Assembly (NCBI GenBank): GCA_963662175.1
Contig: OY759217.1
Location: 53,854,108 to 53,918,107 of the forward strand
Length of the DNA: 64,000 bases
DNA from: Aradus depressus
Taxonomy: Eukaryota > Arthropoda > Insecta > Hemiptera > Aradidae
Direction: 5' to 3'
Part shown: one piece after another, positions 20,069 to 30,700 of the stretch
How positions within the stretch are numbered: the stretch's first letter is position 1
How the letters are laid out: every line of letters starts with the position of its first letter
Program-made: the position numbers and the translations under genes
Notes under the pieces: generated by a model
Told to the model about the DNA's origin: nothing
Seen by the model: the letters and a program-made list of their open reading frames with translations, nothing else
Databases searched by the model: none

Positions 20069-20275
20069 TACGGCTCATGCCCGGGCTTTAACTACGAGGT
20101 CATATCGCCTACTACCAGAGAGCTCTTTCGTCACTCTGGTGGACATGAGCCCGACTCTACTGTGTGAATCATAAATTTTTATTCACCTAGGGCAGGGGTC
20201 TTTAACGAGTACCTGACATCGTACAGGCTCGGAACCATCGCTTAACGTTCCATCCAAAGGACGGCGTGTCTCCTG
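20069..20275 (-). mobile_element. tRNA-derived SINE (copy F), head missing
   Basis: Tail and body (CCCGGGCTTTAACTACGAGG, GGACATGAGCCCGACTCTAC, TTTAACGAGTACCTGACATC) stop at GGACGGCGTG before the tRNA part. It ends about 110 bp before Pdf exon 2. Confidence 0.75.
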
Positions 20276-20409
20276 GTTAGTATTGTTCTCTCTTAGCTTA
20301 ACATTGGCTCGATAAGTCCTTGAACTGCAATTATTAATCTTTTATTTTCAATAATTAATTATAATATTCAAATATATGTTTTCCAGGTAAGAACTGTCCA
20401 GACCGCACT

Positions 20410-20508
20410 ATGAAGACTTCCCTGGTAACCTTCCTACTCTGCATTGCTCTCGTATCCGCCAGCCCACTCTACCAACAACTGGATGAGCAGCTCGTAGCCA
20501 GCATCCTG
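20410..20508 (+). CDS. Pdf: Pdf coding exon 1 (signal peptide and PAP start)
   Basis: Starts at ATG 20410 and encodes the signal peptide and SPLYQQLDEQLVASIL. Ends CTG with donor GTAAGA, phase 0. Confidence 0.93.
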
Positions 20509-21793
20509 GTAAGATCACCTCTACAAATACAGATGGACCTTACGAACATCCTTGGCTGGTGGGCCTAGGAGATTCTTCTTCGATAGTAGAAGCGACATTT
20601 TTCCATTTTTTTGTGCCCCCCCTCCCCCCTCCTGGTCAGTGTAAACATTTTTAAAGAGTGATAGTACTAACCATGATCCGATTCTTACTCGTTTTCAGGT
20701 TAATGTTTTTGATCTACAAATCGCTTTTACTCAGCAACTCCCCATTCCAAAATTATTTTCGTACCCACCATCCGATAACTCGTTGAATTTTCAATTCAAG
20801 TGTCAGAAGCCTTTTCATGAGCCATACAATATCTAAAAAAAAATGTAGTAAAATTAATTCAACTAATACATGAATTCATAATAAACTTTATAGGTAATTA
20901 TATTGATTTAAAATGATTCTAGGTACATACCCACGTCCTCTTCCTCGTCGAGGCAACCGAAACGTTGAATGATATTTCTCTCAAACTTTTGAGTTCCTTC
21001 ATATGTGTCTCGCAGAAATCCCAAAGAAAAAGAAAACATGGCCGCAAGTTCTGGAGACTTCGGTGTCCATGCGACAATTCCTCCTCGCTCTATCCAATTT
21101 TGATAAGTAGCATTAAGCAAGGGTCGGTCCATCATGTCGAAAGACGGCGACCTCTTGCAGGCTTTAGAATATGTTCAAGAAGCCTAGGTATATCATTTTA
21201 TAGTCTATCTCCATTTTCGGAACCGTGCAGGGCAGTTTGAACATTCAAAACCAATATAATGAACCATAAATGTTATTCTGAATTCATCTATTAGTTGAAT
21301 TAATTTTACATATTATGAAAAAGCTAATTTTTTTCTTCTTCAAAATGGCGGCCATTAATGGCGCAAATGAGTGGCACATGCTCTAGTATGCATGGTTTTT
21401 TGCCTAGAGACAAGAGGTTTGACAAGGGAATACTGTTTAACAGGAACCCCAAAGTCAGGAAAAACATATACGCAAAAAGGCGGTACACGTCAAAAATACA
21501 ATTTGGTTATAAAATTGAAGGTATTGAAAGGCCTCAACATGAATTTAGTTTTAGTTATTGGAAATGGCGGTCGCCAGTCCACTTCCATAAGACTTATTCT
21601 TCGAAGATCATTTACAAAATAACCTTACCAGTTCTTTTTGTTTTTTTAGAAAAATGAAAATTTGGACGAACGGCAGTTGCCAATCTGGTTGACTCGTCTT
21701 CTTCCAAAACAGGACCGCAACCAGAAGAGGAACTCGGAGATCATCAACTCGATCCTGGGCCTGCCCAAGGTTCTCAATGACGCAGGGCGCTAG
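20410..21793 (+). CDS. Pdf: Pigment-dispersing factor (PDF) neuropeptide precursor
   Basis: PDF is the secreted, C-terminally amidated neuropeptide that synchronises circadian clock neurons in insects, acting through a class B GPCR. Coding exons 20410-20508 and 21650-21793 join in phase 0 to give 80 residues. Residues 1-17 (MKTSLVTFLLCIALVSA) are a signal peptide. The PAP spacer follows, then NQKR as dibasic cleavage site. The mature peptide NSEIINSILGLPKVLNDA (21731-21784) has a Gly for amidation and a final Arg before the stop. Signal, PAP and C-terminal PDF is the standard insect layout and length. Position 8 is Ile; common insect forms as I know them have Leu there, while crustacean beta-PDH has Ile. 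The acceptor is followed by GTAAGAAC; an alternative AG at 20401 would only shorten the leader. Confidence 0.96.
20908..21150 (-). pseudogene. Transposase relic in Pdf intron 2
   Basis: The minus strand encodes NATYQNWIERGGIVAWTPKS, PELAAM, then GFLRDTYEGTQ. The pattern (W-I-x-R-G followed by W-x-P-x-S-P-x-L and, in intact copies, a D-x-F-L-W-G box) is typical of the C-terminal DDE region of mariner/Tc1-like transposases common in insects. Truncated, with the D-F-L-W-G box altered. Confidence 0.5.
21650..21793 (+). CDS. Pdf: Pdf coding exon 2 (PAP end and mature PDF)
   Basis: The acceptor is gtttttttag. Encodes KNENLDERQLPIWLTRLLPK, QDRNQKR, then the 18-residue PDF and GR, ending in TAG at 21791. 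Confidence 0.96.
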   Translation, partial: KNENLDERQLPIWLTRLLPKQDRNQKRNSEIINSILGLPKVLNDAGR

Positions 21794-21864
21794 GGGATCC
21801 CCCCAGCATCCATAACATAAGATAACCAACAGTATAGTAACAGTAGTGACGGACAATAACATGT

Positions 21865-21870
21865 AATAAA
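21865..21870 (+). terminator. Pdf: Poly(A) signal of Pdf
   Basis: AATAAA, overlapping a second AATAAAAAT-type signal, lies about 70 nt after the Pdf stop codon. Confidence 0.7.
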
Positions 21871-22135
21871 TAAAAATATATAACTATCCTTGTGAGACTG
21901 TTTAACAGGAACAAAAATATAAATATAAAAAATGTTTTCTGTTTATTTACTTTGTTTTTTTTTATAACATTCCTCCTTTCTTTCTAAACATGAGAAGCTA
22001 ACGATGTTTTTAAAAACAACCAATATGGAATATAAGCTCTGGGGCATCCCTGCGAGGGCATATTTTGTTTTACGAACATTGAGTTGCACATCATGTTGAA
22101 GTTCTCGACAAGACGTTTCCAAACATATACCTATG

Positions 22136-23477
22136 TGAGGAGCTTTATATCAAAAGTGAACATTTCCACTTTTTTTCAAAATGCGTTTTATTGCTGTTTA
22201 TTTTTCTTCATACACTTTTACACCACGCTATGTGCTCCTTTTTTGTCAAAAGTAATTATTTCCTCATGAAAAATGAATCTGAAAACCGGTTTTTTTTTCA
22301 AGACCGAACATTTCCATCACTAATAAAATGTGCCGAATTTCCTTCAAAACTGAACATTTCCAAAGACATATTTCATTAAATGTAGTTTTTTTTTTCAAAA
22401 CTGTACTTCTCTTCATGGTCTAATAACATGACAGCCTACATCCATTGCTTATGCCGTTTCCTCATTAGACGGCATTCGGGTGATGGTTTGTGAATGATCA
22501 CCACATGTATGATCCCCTCCCCTACCGATAGGTGCCGCTCGTGCAGGTCCGCACCTTTCCGCCACTCGTTGCGGCGAGGTTTCCTGAGCGGTTCCGATTA
22601 CAACTTGTTGAATGTGCCTGTTCCAACTTGTTCTGTCGTGAATAAAAACTGTTTAAAATGGACAAATGTGCCTCCGAACTAAATCGTGGATCGAGCAGGA
22701 AACGAGGAAAAACTTATTTTTCCTGAAATCGCCTTGAATAATACTATAACAAAAGAAAAGGCATGTGACGTTGCCCAACTTTTAAGAATACAGTTTGGTG
22801 ATAACTGGCACGAGCAGGCCGAGCTCAGGTGGTACATGCAAGCCATTAATATAACCCAGCATGCTGGACAACATGAAGATGACGTACAACTCGAGAGTTG
22901 TGACTGCGTAGAGGAAGACTGCTGACAACTCCAGGTGTAAAAATGACAGCAAACGTTTTTTTGTTTTATTTTACTTAATCCTCTAAGGCAATCATACTAG
23001 TCCATTATTAGCACTAGTCGTTTTGTTCTTAACAATTAAAAATCAAGATTTTATTGTAATTCAAATTGAGTTTTTTCTCTTCGTGTGTAAAATCAGAAAC
23101 CTTTATTATTATTATCATGTTCAATCATACTAGTCGATCATTATATAAATGATAATACGATTAGTATATTTTATTAATGAAAATCACACTATAAAATAAA
23201 TTAAGTTTTAAAGTTTTTTTGTATTCTTTTCAAAACTTAACATCTCCATATTTTTTTTTATCAAAACAGCACATCTCCAATTGAAACCATGGAATAACCT
23301 GGATGACAAGAAAGATAACTCATTTTTTGTATACCTATAATATAAGTGGCGTTGTGTTTAATATTTTAGGGAGAAAAATGTAAAAAAAAATGCATGAGGT
23401 TAAAAGCTATTCGTTTTTTTTAGTTCCTGAAAAATATTACAAAATGGAAATGTTCACTTTTGATAAAAAGCTCCTCA
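22136..23477. mobile_element. TIR element with repeated subterminal motifs
   Basis: Left TGAGGAGCTTTATATCAAAA and right the inverse TTTTGATAAAAAGCTCCTCA pair over about 40 bp, including AGTGAACATTTCCA. The motif TCAAAACTGAACATTTCCA recurs on the left near 22150, 22300 and 22344 (a TCAAAACTGTACTTCTC variant near 22397), and diverged on the right near 23230 and 23264. Subterminal arrays like this are transposase binding sites in several DNA-transposon families. No clear target duplication. It carries the broken ORF at 22494-22925. Confidence 0.65.
22494..22925 (+). pseudogene. Broken ORF inside the TIR element
   Basis: One frame runs about 143 codons with a single internal TAA at 22680. The first part is Cys/Arg-rich (DRCRSCRSAPFRHSLRRGF); the second is acidic at its end (KEKACDVAQLLRIQFGDNWH, then CDCVEEDC). 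It is the only coding-like sequence in the element, so it may be a transposase remnant. I do not recognise a family. Confidence 0.4.
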
Positions 23478-23631
23478 TGTAATATATACTCACGATTTTT
23501 TTTCTTTGAGGCGAGGAAGAAACAAACCCATTTTAAACTGTTCTCTTATTTTCTTGAAATTTTGTGAGGAGCGGAAAATTACTCTTACTTTTCGGGTATT
23601 GAAAAATATATTACAAGAATAAAAAAAGTCG

Positions 23632-23910
23632 TTGGTGAATGACCGGCTATGTACTTCCCCAGTAAGAACTAATCAATAACGTGTCGCTCTCCCTCCAAAA
23701 CCAGGCGACCACATGGACTAAAACGCAATAGTTTAGACTCATAGTGGCTTCTGAATCCTGACACTGTGTCGAAACATTCATTACATCGGCAGTTATTGGG
23801 GTATTTAAGTATCTTCTCTGCTCCCCTCCACCCTTCCCATCGAACGATTTCACGGAACATTAATAGGTGCCATCTTTTATGAGGTTTTGAATTTAAATAT
23901 AAATATCGTT
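23632..23910 (+). repeat. TIR repeat family fragment
   Basis: GGTGAATGACCGGCTATG, GTACTTCCCCAG, CTCTCCCTCCAAAACCAG and CATTCATTACATCGGCAGTT match the left part of 16210-17195. Confidence 0.6.
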
Positions 23911-24423
23911 GCTGCATCGTCATCTGTGATCAGTAATATCCGAAATATACATTTTTTTAAAGAAATTATTCTTTGAGAGAAGTGCTATAAGAAGCCAATG
24001 GGAGAGATAATTCATGAAGCTACCATATTTCCAGAGAATGTTACGCAGCAGATGGTCAGGTAGTACATATAGTAAAAATTAATGTTTTTTTTTTTTTTTT
24101 TTTTGGCCTTAAGTCCGAGCATATTGGCCAACCCTACTCTAAGTTTTAGAAACCGAGGGAAGAACAAGGCATGGGGCCAGAAGAAGCAAGAACCGGGCCC
24201 CAGCCCGGCCGAGGACAGCAGGAGACAGTCGGACCACTTCACCCATAATGTTAAATGTACAAATATAAAGGTCATTTCAAGTAAATGTTTGTAATTGAGT
24301 GAACAAAAACAGCATAAATGAGCGGAATAAATATTAATTTTTATTTACAAATACAAACAGGTACACAATCAGTTCATAAAATCAAATCAGATAAGTAAAA
24401 CAAACAACTTGATTAAATTTTAT

Positions 24424-24572
24424 ATTGTCTAATTCCACAAAAATATATATATACATAAGTGTACCAATTTCGGGTTACGCCATCGTCAGCACAAAGCTCA
24501 AAAGTGAACTTCACTTGTGCCGTACCGAAACCGGTACATTTCATGTAAACGTTTGTGGAATTAGACAACATA
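24424..24572. mobile_element. Penelope-derived inverted pair downstream of Cdc6
   Basis: TTGTCTAATTCCACAAA (24426-) and its inverse TTTGTGGAATTAGACAA (to about 24569) flank two opposed segments ending in the GAAAC/CCGG-type hammerhead block, with a shorter inverted AAGTGAACTTCACTT near the middle. Confidence 0.5.
24454..24497 (-). ncRNA. Hammerhead-ribozyme-like motif
   Basis: Minus strand: CTGACGA, then T, GG-CGTAA-CCC, GAAA, TTGGTA. All core positions fit a type I hammerhead (C3 U4 G5 A6 N7 G8 A9; G12 A13 A14 A15.1; U16.1 A17). Stem I is GUG/CAC and stem III is the self-complementary wobble AUUGGU. A single U lies between A9 and stem II. Activity is inferred, not shown. Confidence 0.5.
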
Positions 24573-24598
24573 AAAGTAAAACTAGTTTTTTTAACTTC

Positions 24599-24604
24599 TT
24601 TATT
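24599..24604 (-). terminator. Cdc6: Poly(A) signal of Cdc6
   Basis: AATAAA on the minus strand, 57 nt after the Cdc6 stop at 24661. Confidence 0.75.
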
Positions 24605-24660
24605 AGCTTTCCACTACATCGACACAGATCGCAGAAATGTATATTCTGACATAAATAAAT

Positions 24661-24756
24661 TCAGTTCAAACAGGAGACATCGTTCAATATGGAGCCTAGA
24701 AGATTCTTATCCTGCAAAGCGACGGTGATTTCAGATTCATCCCACTGCAACGTCAC
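24661..24756 (-). CDS. Cdc6: Cdc6 exon 9 (C-terminus)
   Basis: The acceptor is atgttatag. Encodes VTLQWDESEITVALQDKNLL then GSILNDVSCLN and TGA. The ALQDKNLLGSIL block aligns with the family's final helix. Confidence 0.93.
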   Translation of the reverse strand: MTLQWDESEITVALQDKNLLGSILNDVSCLN

Positions 24757-27700
24757 CTATAACATAACAACAATAATGTTATTTCATTATTATTATATAT
24801 AAAAAATATATATAATATTGAGGGGAGGGGGTGAAATAGTAAGTTATAAACTAGTAAGTTTTACTATTGTATTTACTAAAGTCGTTTTTAGAAAAGTATT
24901 AGTGGAGTTTAGATTTTTGCTGTCGTGCATTATCACTATTAGAGAAGCTTCTAGCTCTAGTGCTAACAACTTCAGACTTCAAAAGAAACCACTAAAATAA
25001 TAAATAATTATTGAAAAAGAAGCTTCAGAGAGATTATCAATAAACTAATATTACAAACATTAATAATGGTCATTGAAAAAAATAATATGTATTTTCCCTC
25101 TCAACAAGTCTAGGCTAGTCATGACGACACCAGGAAGAAGAATCTCGAATAACTGAATATTGTTCCCCATTTCTTAAAGTCAATATACATTAAAGACATT
25201 TCTGGAGAATCACCGGCAATGTCCTGCCCAGAACGAATTAATCAATCAACTTTTCGCTCCCCCTCCAAAACCAGTCGACCTAATATTCAACAATTGACTT
25301 ACATAGGGCCTCCTAAATCCTCATACTAAATTTTGTGTAGATATACTCATATTACATCGGCTGTTATTGGGGTTTATCAGTTGAGCCTGGAAATTAATAC
25401 GTGTAGTCTTTAAGGGATTTTGATCACCCATATAAAAATTGGTGTTGATACAATCATTCTATCGGCAGTTATTAGAGTTAAGTTAATAAGCCTCCCCCTA
25501 ATCCCCCCTTCTATTTGGTGGTTTTGGCTGAAAAAAATAGGTGTTGTCGTTAGAGGGTTCTGGGTTCACATCATTCATTCTACTGGGAGTTATTGTGTTC
25601 ACCGAATCACAGACAGACCGAATTTTTTGAATTATTAACTATATAGTCCTCAGATTTCAGAAAGGATCAATACGACAAAAGTTATAGCACCCCGAAGAAT
25701 GTAAACTAAATGTCAATAAGGAATACTATATAATAATTTTTAAATCGTAACTCATCTCCACGAACATTAAAATATCGTTTATGTATTGGTAGTTTTTTGA
25801 AAAAGTATAAAATTAGGAAAAATATTTGGAATTAATGGTCATTAAAGGATTTTCTTATACCAACAACGCATCTGTACGCACTCTCCCCCCCCCCCCCCCC
25901 CTTCTCAAAATCATTTCATTTTGTCTCATTATACAGCGTTACCTTGAGAGTAGACATTCTTATACCCATTAATGCCAGTATAAAATGATTTTGAGGAGGA
26001 GAGATAGCGATCTCTCTCATTACGTGGTTGGTATAAGAAAGTCCTGTAATGGCCACATCACAATTTTTTTTTAAATAATAAAACATACATTATTTATCTC
26101 ATAAATGATTGGATTTAATATAGGTTCATATATAAATTTTATAAGCTATTTTTAGGTATGGAATTATAGAACACATCCAATTAACATGTTATGATTTAAC
26201 GGAAATAAATATTATTATCATTATTAAAGAACTATGAGTACTAACATGGGGTGAGTGTTTATTGCTGCGACTGCTTCTTTATAGCAGAAAGTTGCATTGG
26301 AACAGCAGAATTCAGAGACACGTGCACAAGGTCGTTCAAACAAAACCTCACTGTTATGAATCCTCTAGCATCCAGATTGTCAGAGCACCAAGATTCACAA
26401 AGATAATGTCCCCAAAAGACCAATAGTTTCTAAAATCGGACTCATAAATTAGGTAAATTCATCAACAAAAAAACTCCGATCTTGAACTTCCGACCTCAAT
26501 ACGCAGTTCTTGAGGATATACATTTAACCAAAAACAAATTGGTAATTTCGAAGTAGCTAGTGAAACTAACTAAATTATTACCCCTAGATGTAACCAATTT
26601 ATTTAGCAATATACCGGTTACAGGATTTGTAATAATGAGTTGGTTTACCTTAGAGAGCCTGTTCTTAGTCTTGCCTTGGACCCTAATGACGCCTCTGGAA
26701 TCGACAAGTTCAGTCAGGGACAAGAATTCAGACAGATCCAGGGATGAGAGGTTTCGTTTCGAACACACCTTCCTGTATACATCGTGCAGCTGAAAACACA
26801 CAAACACTGTTACTGTACAGATATAAGAAAATAAAATGTTTTATAATGTTTCTGCGATATTTATCTAAATATACAATGAGTTTCCGGACAATTGCAACTT
26901 CTAAATTTTTGTAGATATTGTGGAGAGTAAAATAGAAAGAACAAAAAAAAAGTTCTTAGTTCAATTAGCTTCATTCGCCCTCCAAATAAATTGCAAAAGA
27001 AATTATAAAATGAAAATGATCAATTTAAAGAGGAGGGGAGGGGGGGGGGGGGAGGGGGGGGGAGAGAGACGGAAACCAAGGAGGCACCATTTTCAATTCC
27101 CCCCCGGGTATTTGAAAGTTAGTTGACATCATCAGCGATTATCTTTATTTCATTGAACAGCGTAATTCTGAGTGACTTTCTTATATCTAGTAATGACATT
27201 TGAATGAGAGAAAAGAGTTTGAGAGAAGAGAGAGAGGGAGGAGAGTGATGGAGAAACGTGGTTGGTATAAGAAAGTCCTTTAATTCACTTTTTATTCTTT
27301 TTAATAAGCAATAACGACATATAGAACAGTTTAGCTTATGAAATTAAATCAACTCGAAAAGTAAGTATACATAAATTATAATACAAATAATAATAAAATA
27401 AACAAATAACTGAAGGTGAATACAGACTTCTCTGACGTGACGTGGGAACACGTTGGATGATGCAGCCTCACACAACACGTGTTATGACGCGTGGCAAGAA
27501 TATCAAAAGTTCTAGATTTTTTGTCAGTAATGGGAAGGCATCAGAAGAGAAACATACCATGTCCAGTGATGGAAGACATGTTAGTTGAGTTGGTTAGGTC
27601 AAATCCGGTGCTGTACGACCCAACAAATCGGGAATATCGAAACCAGCAAATGGCTGAAATGAAATGAAATGGCTTTTTTGAAGCCCACTCTTGTAACAAG

Positions 27701-30700
27701 GAAAACTCGAGGAAATTCGGATAATGATGATAATGGTGGAACACGGGAAGAAATTGGCTTATGTCCACTTGAAGAAACAGACTCACAAGTGGTCTCGTCA
27801 GAAAGTTCCCAATGCAATCCACCAAGAAACGACCTATTGCAAAGTGCAATCCCTACAATGGCGGAAGTCATCGACAATTCCACGGCAAATGTGTTAGATT
27901 CTCCAAACTCTTTGGCTCAACCTTCCGCGAAGCCCCTAAGGCCTTGTGTTGGAAAAAAAGTTTGTCATCATCAAGAAGAAGAACAAGAGATGATTACAAT
28001 TATGAAAGACAACCAAGGCTTGCGCTCCCAAGCAGTTCTTCAAAGTGCTGCATCGCAACAACGAGGACGATGAATGTGAACTTTTTTGAATGTGAAAAAT
28101 GTGAAAAAATTGTGTTCTGAAGAGCAAGTTAGGATGAAGATGGAAGTGAGCAACATTGTTGCAAGCTGCACGTGGGAGCTCATCGGATTACCACAAAATT
28201 GTTAATACAAATCCATCATCATTCCAGCAATCCTCCTCAGCAATTTGAACACAGCTTGGACTGCTCAACGGACTCAACCTACATACTCCAACACTCATGG
28301 TTGGAGGTTCAAAACAAACGGTCGGGAAATGCAAAGCACACCAACTTGTTGTTTCATGTGCTATAGTCAGGCCAATGTGAACACTGCTTCATGTCTGACG
28401 TGGTCCCACAGTGCCTGACGTGACGTATTCCCACGTCACGTCAGAGTAGTCTGTATTCACCTTTAGATTAATGCTAAAAACCAAATAAATCCTGAGTTCA
28501 ACCTCCACTCTTAACATTACAGTCTCCTACTACTATAAATGTTATAAGTGGATAATCATTTAACAAATTTACTATATCTTTGATATCCCCAACACACCTG
28601 GTTACACTCAAATACCCGGGTAATACACGCAATTCCATTTTATTTGTTTTACAAAGAATTAACTCTCTTTTTCCTAATTTCATAAAATCAAAGCTTTTTG
28701 AAAACATTCTATTTAACTTAATCCCATATAAAGAAACGCGCCCTCCCCCCCCCCCCCCCCTCCCCCAGGTCCGAATGCAGCATATTGTTTCACACTCACC
28801 ACTCTCTAAATCAAGTAAAAAACTTTTCAAAGGACTCAAAATCTTCTACCTCTATAAATGTTTCAAACAATAAAAATACTTCAAATCCCCAACAAAATCA
28901 AAGGACTATCTTTAATATAAGCGGTATCTTGTAACATTAATTCGGATCCCGAGAAAGACATGTGATATGTTCATCTTAAACATGTTCATTGTTATAATCG
29001 TTCCTCAGTTATAGCGCTCACAAAGGTTTAATCGCGTACTCAGAGACAAACGGATATCATCGCGAAAATGGTCAAATCGTGCTCAGAGCAACTTCAAACG
29101 TGATATTCTGTTGAAAGCATGATATTGCATTTTTACACGAACAATAACACCACTAACTTATCTTAAAAGTATAATCGTTAAGAAAAGAAATAAAAATAAG
29201 AAGACGTTACCTTTCCAACGGTGATCTCTTTGACCTTGGAGTTGTTGCTGATGAGGACGAGACAGCAGATGAGTATCTTCTGTTGAAGAGGGAAGCTATC
29301 CTCGGGGTCTGACTGGGAGGAGCCGGGATGTGCAAGACTTCCGGAGGTGCCATACACTGAGTTGACCACAGTCACCACTTCCTGAGGGCTCACCTCATCT
29401 AAACCAACACACAACACAAGCAACGAGTTTAATTTAACTATTCACTAAAGAGAACACGAGCCAACTAAAACTCAGCCACTTCCATGTCTCTTCTCTGTAT
29501 ATTTGTACTTGGAAAAAAAAAAAAAATCTATAAAAATGAACTATTATTGTTTCCGTTACAAAAAAAGTAATTTAGTCCACAATATAATTAGAACAGACAC
29601 ATCATGTTTACTAAAAATATTAGAGCCCTCAGACAGCCTTGCCCAAGATCCCTTTACCTTTCAATGTCATGTCAATAATCAATATAACAATAGAAATTGT
29701 GTAAACTGAATATGCAGAGTTATGAATAATAAGATTTAAGATGTTATCAAAACCTAATAACTGTCGATATGATGAATTTATCGAAACAGAATTTAGTATG
29801 AGGATTTAGGAGCCCTATGTAAGTCAACTGTTGAATATTAGCGCAAACGGTCGACTGATTTTGAAGGGGGAGCGAAAAGTTAATACGTTTTGGGGAAATA
29901 CATTGCAGACTGAGTCACCTACTTTTCTTTTTGCACACTGCTCCATTACAACTCATCAAAAAATTCAAACTGTTTTTTGATTAAATCAATAAAATATGCG
30001 GTACCAGGTCTTAAGTAACGTGGTCTTAATTTTCGTCGGATTTCGGGAACTGTTCTAATCAGATTCAAGTTAGGACATATGAATTCTTCATCCCATATGT
30101 CAAGTTCATTGTTACAAACGCTTCTGTGTTGGAGCGCTCACAAAGTGTACATGTAAGCACTCATATACACACCGTCGAGATAATGGTCAAACGATGGTTC
30201 AGTGGGCCTTGAAACGTGAAATTCTCTTAAAAATTAAATAATAACAAACCTACTTGTTTGACCTGTGAGAGTGGACTGTATGAGGCGACGTGCCAGATGG
30301 AGAGCACGTCTGACATCTCCGGAGACAGCAGCCACCTTGCTGGCCAGCAACTGTAGAGCAGCGCCTCCAAGCACCCTCCCAACACCAGTCTGTCGGACAA
30401 TATTATCATGGGTTTAGTGCAAGTATGCAGCTCATATTCAGTGTTAAAATGTGGAACACAAGCAGATAAAACACGGTTCGCTTCAATATGATGTCCGAAA
30501 AAAGTGATCAACCTTCTAAAAATGTAAAACTCAATATCCCAAACAGGTGACATATGACGACTGCTGCTCTAAGTGCATCGAACTTAAAGAATTAATAACG
30601 TATCAAAAAGATGAAGAAATTAAAAATGGATTACAAGCACAAAAACAAATTCACCTAAAACGCGCGAAGGCATTTTATGAATTAAATAAATAAAACAAAC

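Larger units (their letters stand above)
27413..28463. mobile_element. TIR transposon with MADF-type ORF remnants
   Basis: Left AAGGTGAATACAGACTTCTC and right inverse GAGTAGTCTGTATTCACCTT pair over about 37 bp, including TGACGTGACGTGGGAA. Inside are the two ORF pieces at 27569 and 27669. The MADF-like ORF suggests PIF/Harbinger, but the expected TWA target duplication is not evident. Confidence 0.65.

Noticed and set aside
21358..21657. Overlapping 83- and 99-codon frames just upstream of Pdf coding exon 2
   Set aside because: No recognisable domain, and the second runs through the splice acceptor; treated as intron.
27465..27475. ACACGTGT E-box as a clock enhancer for Pdf
   Set aside because: It is inside a transposon 5.6 kb beyond the Pdf gene, next to Cdc6 introns; no reason to tie it to Pdf.
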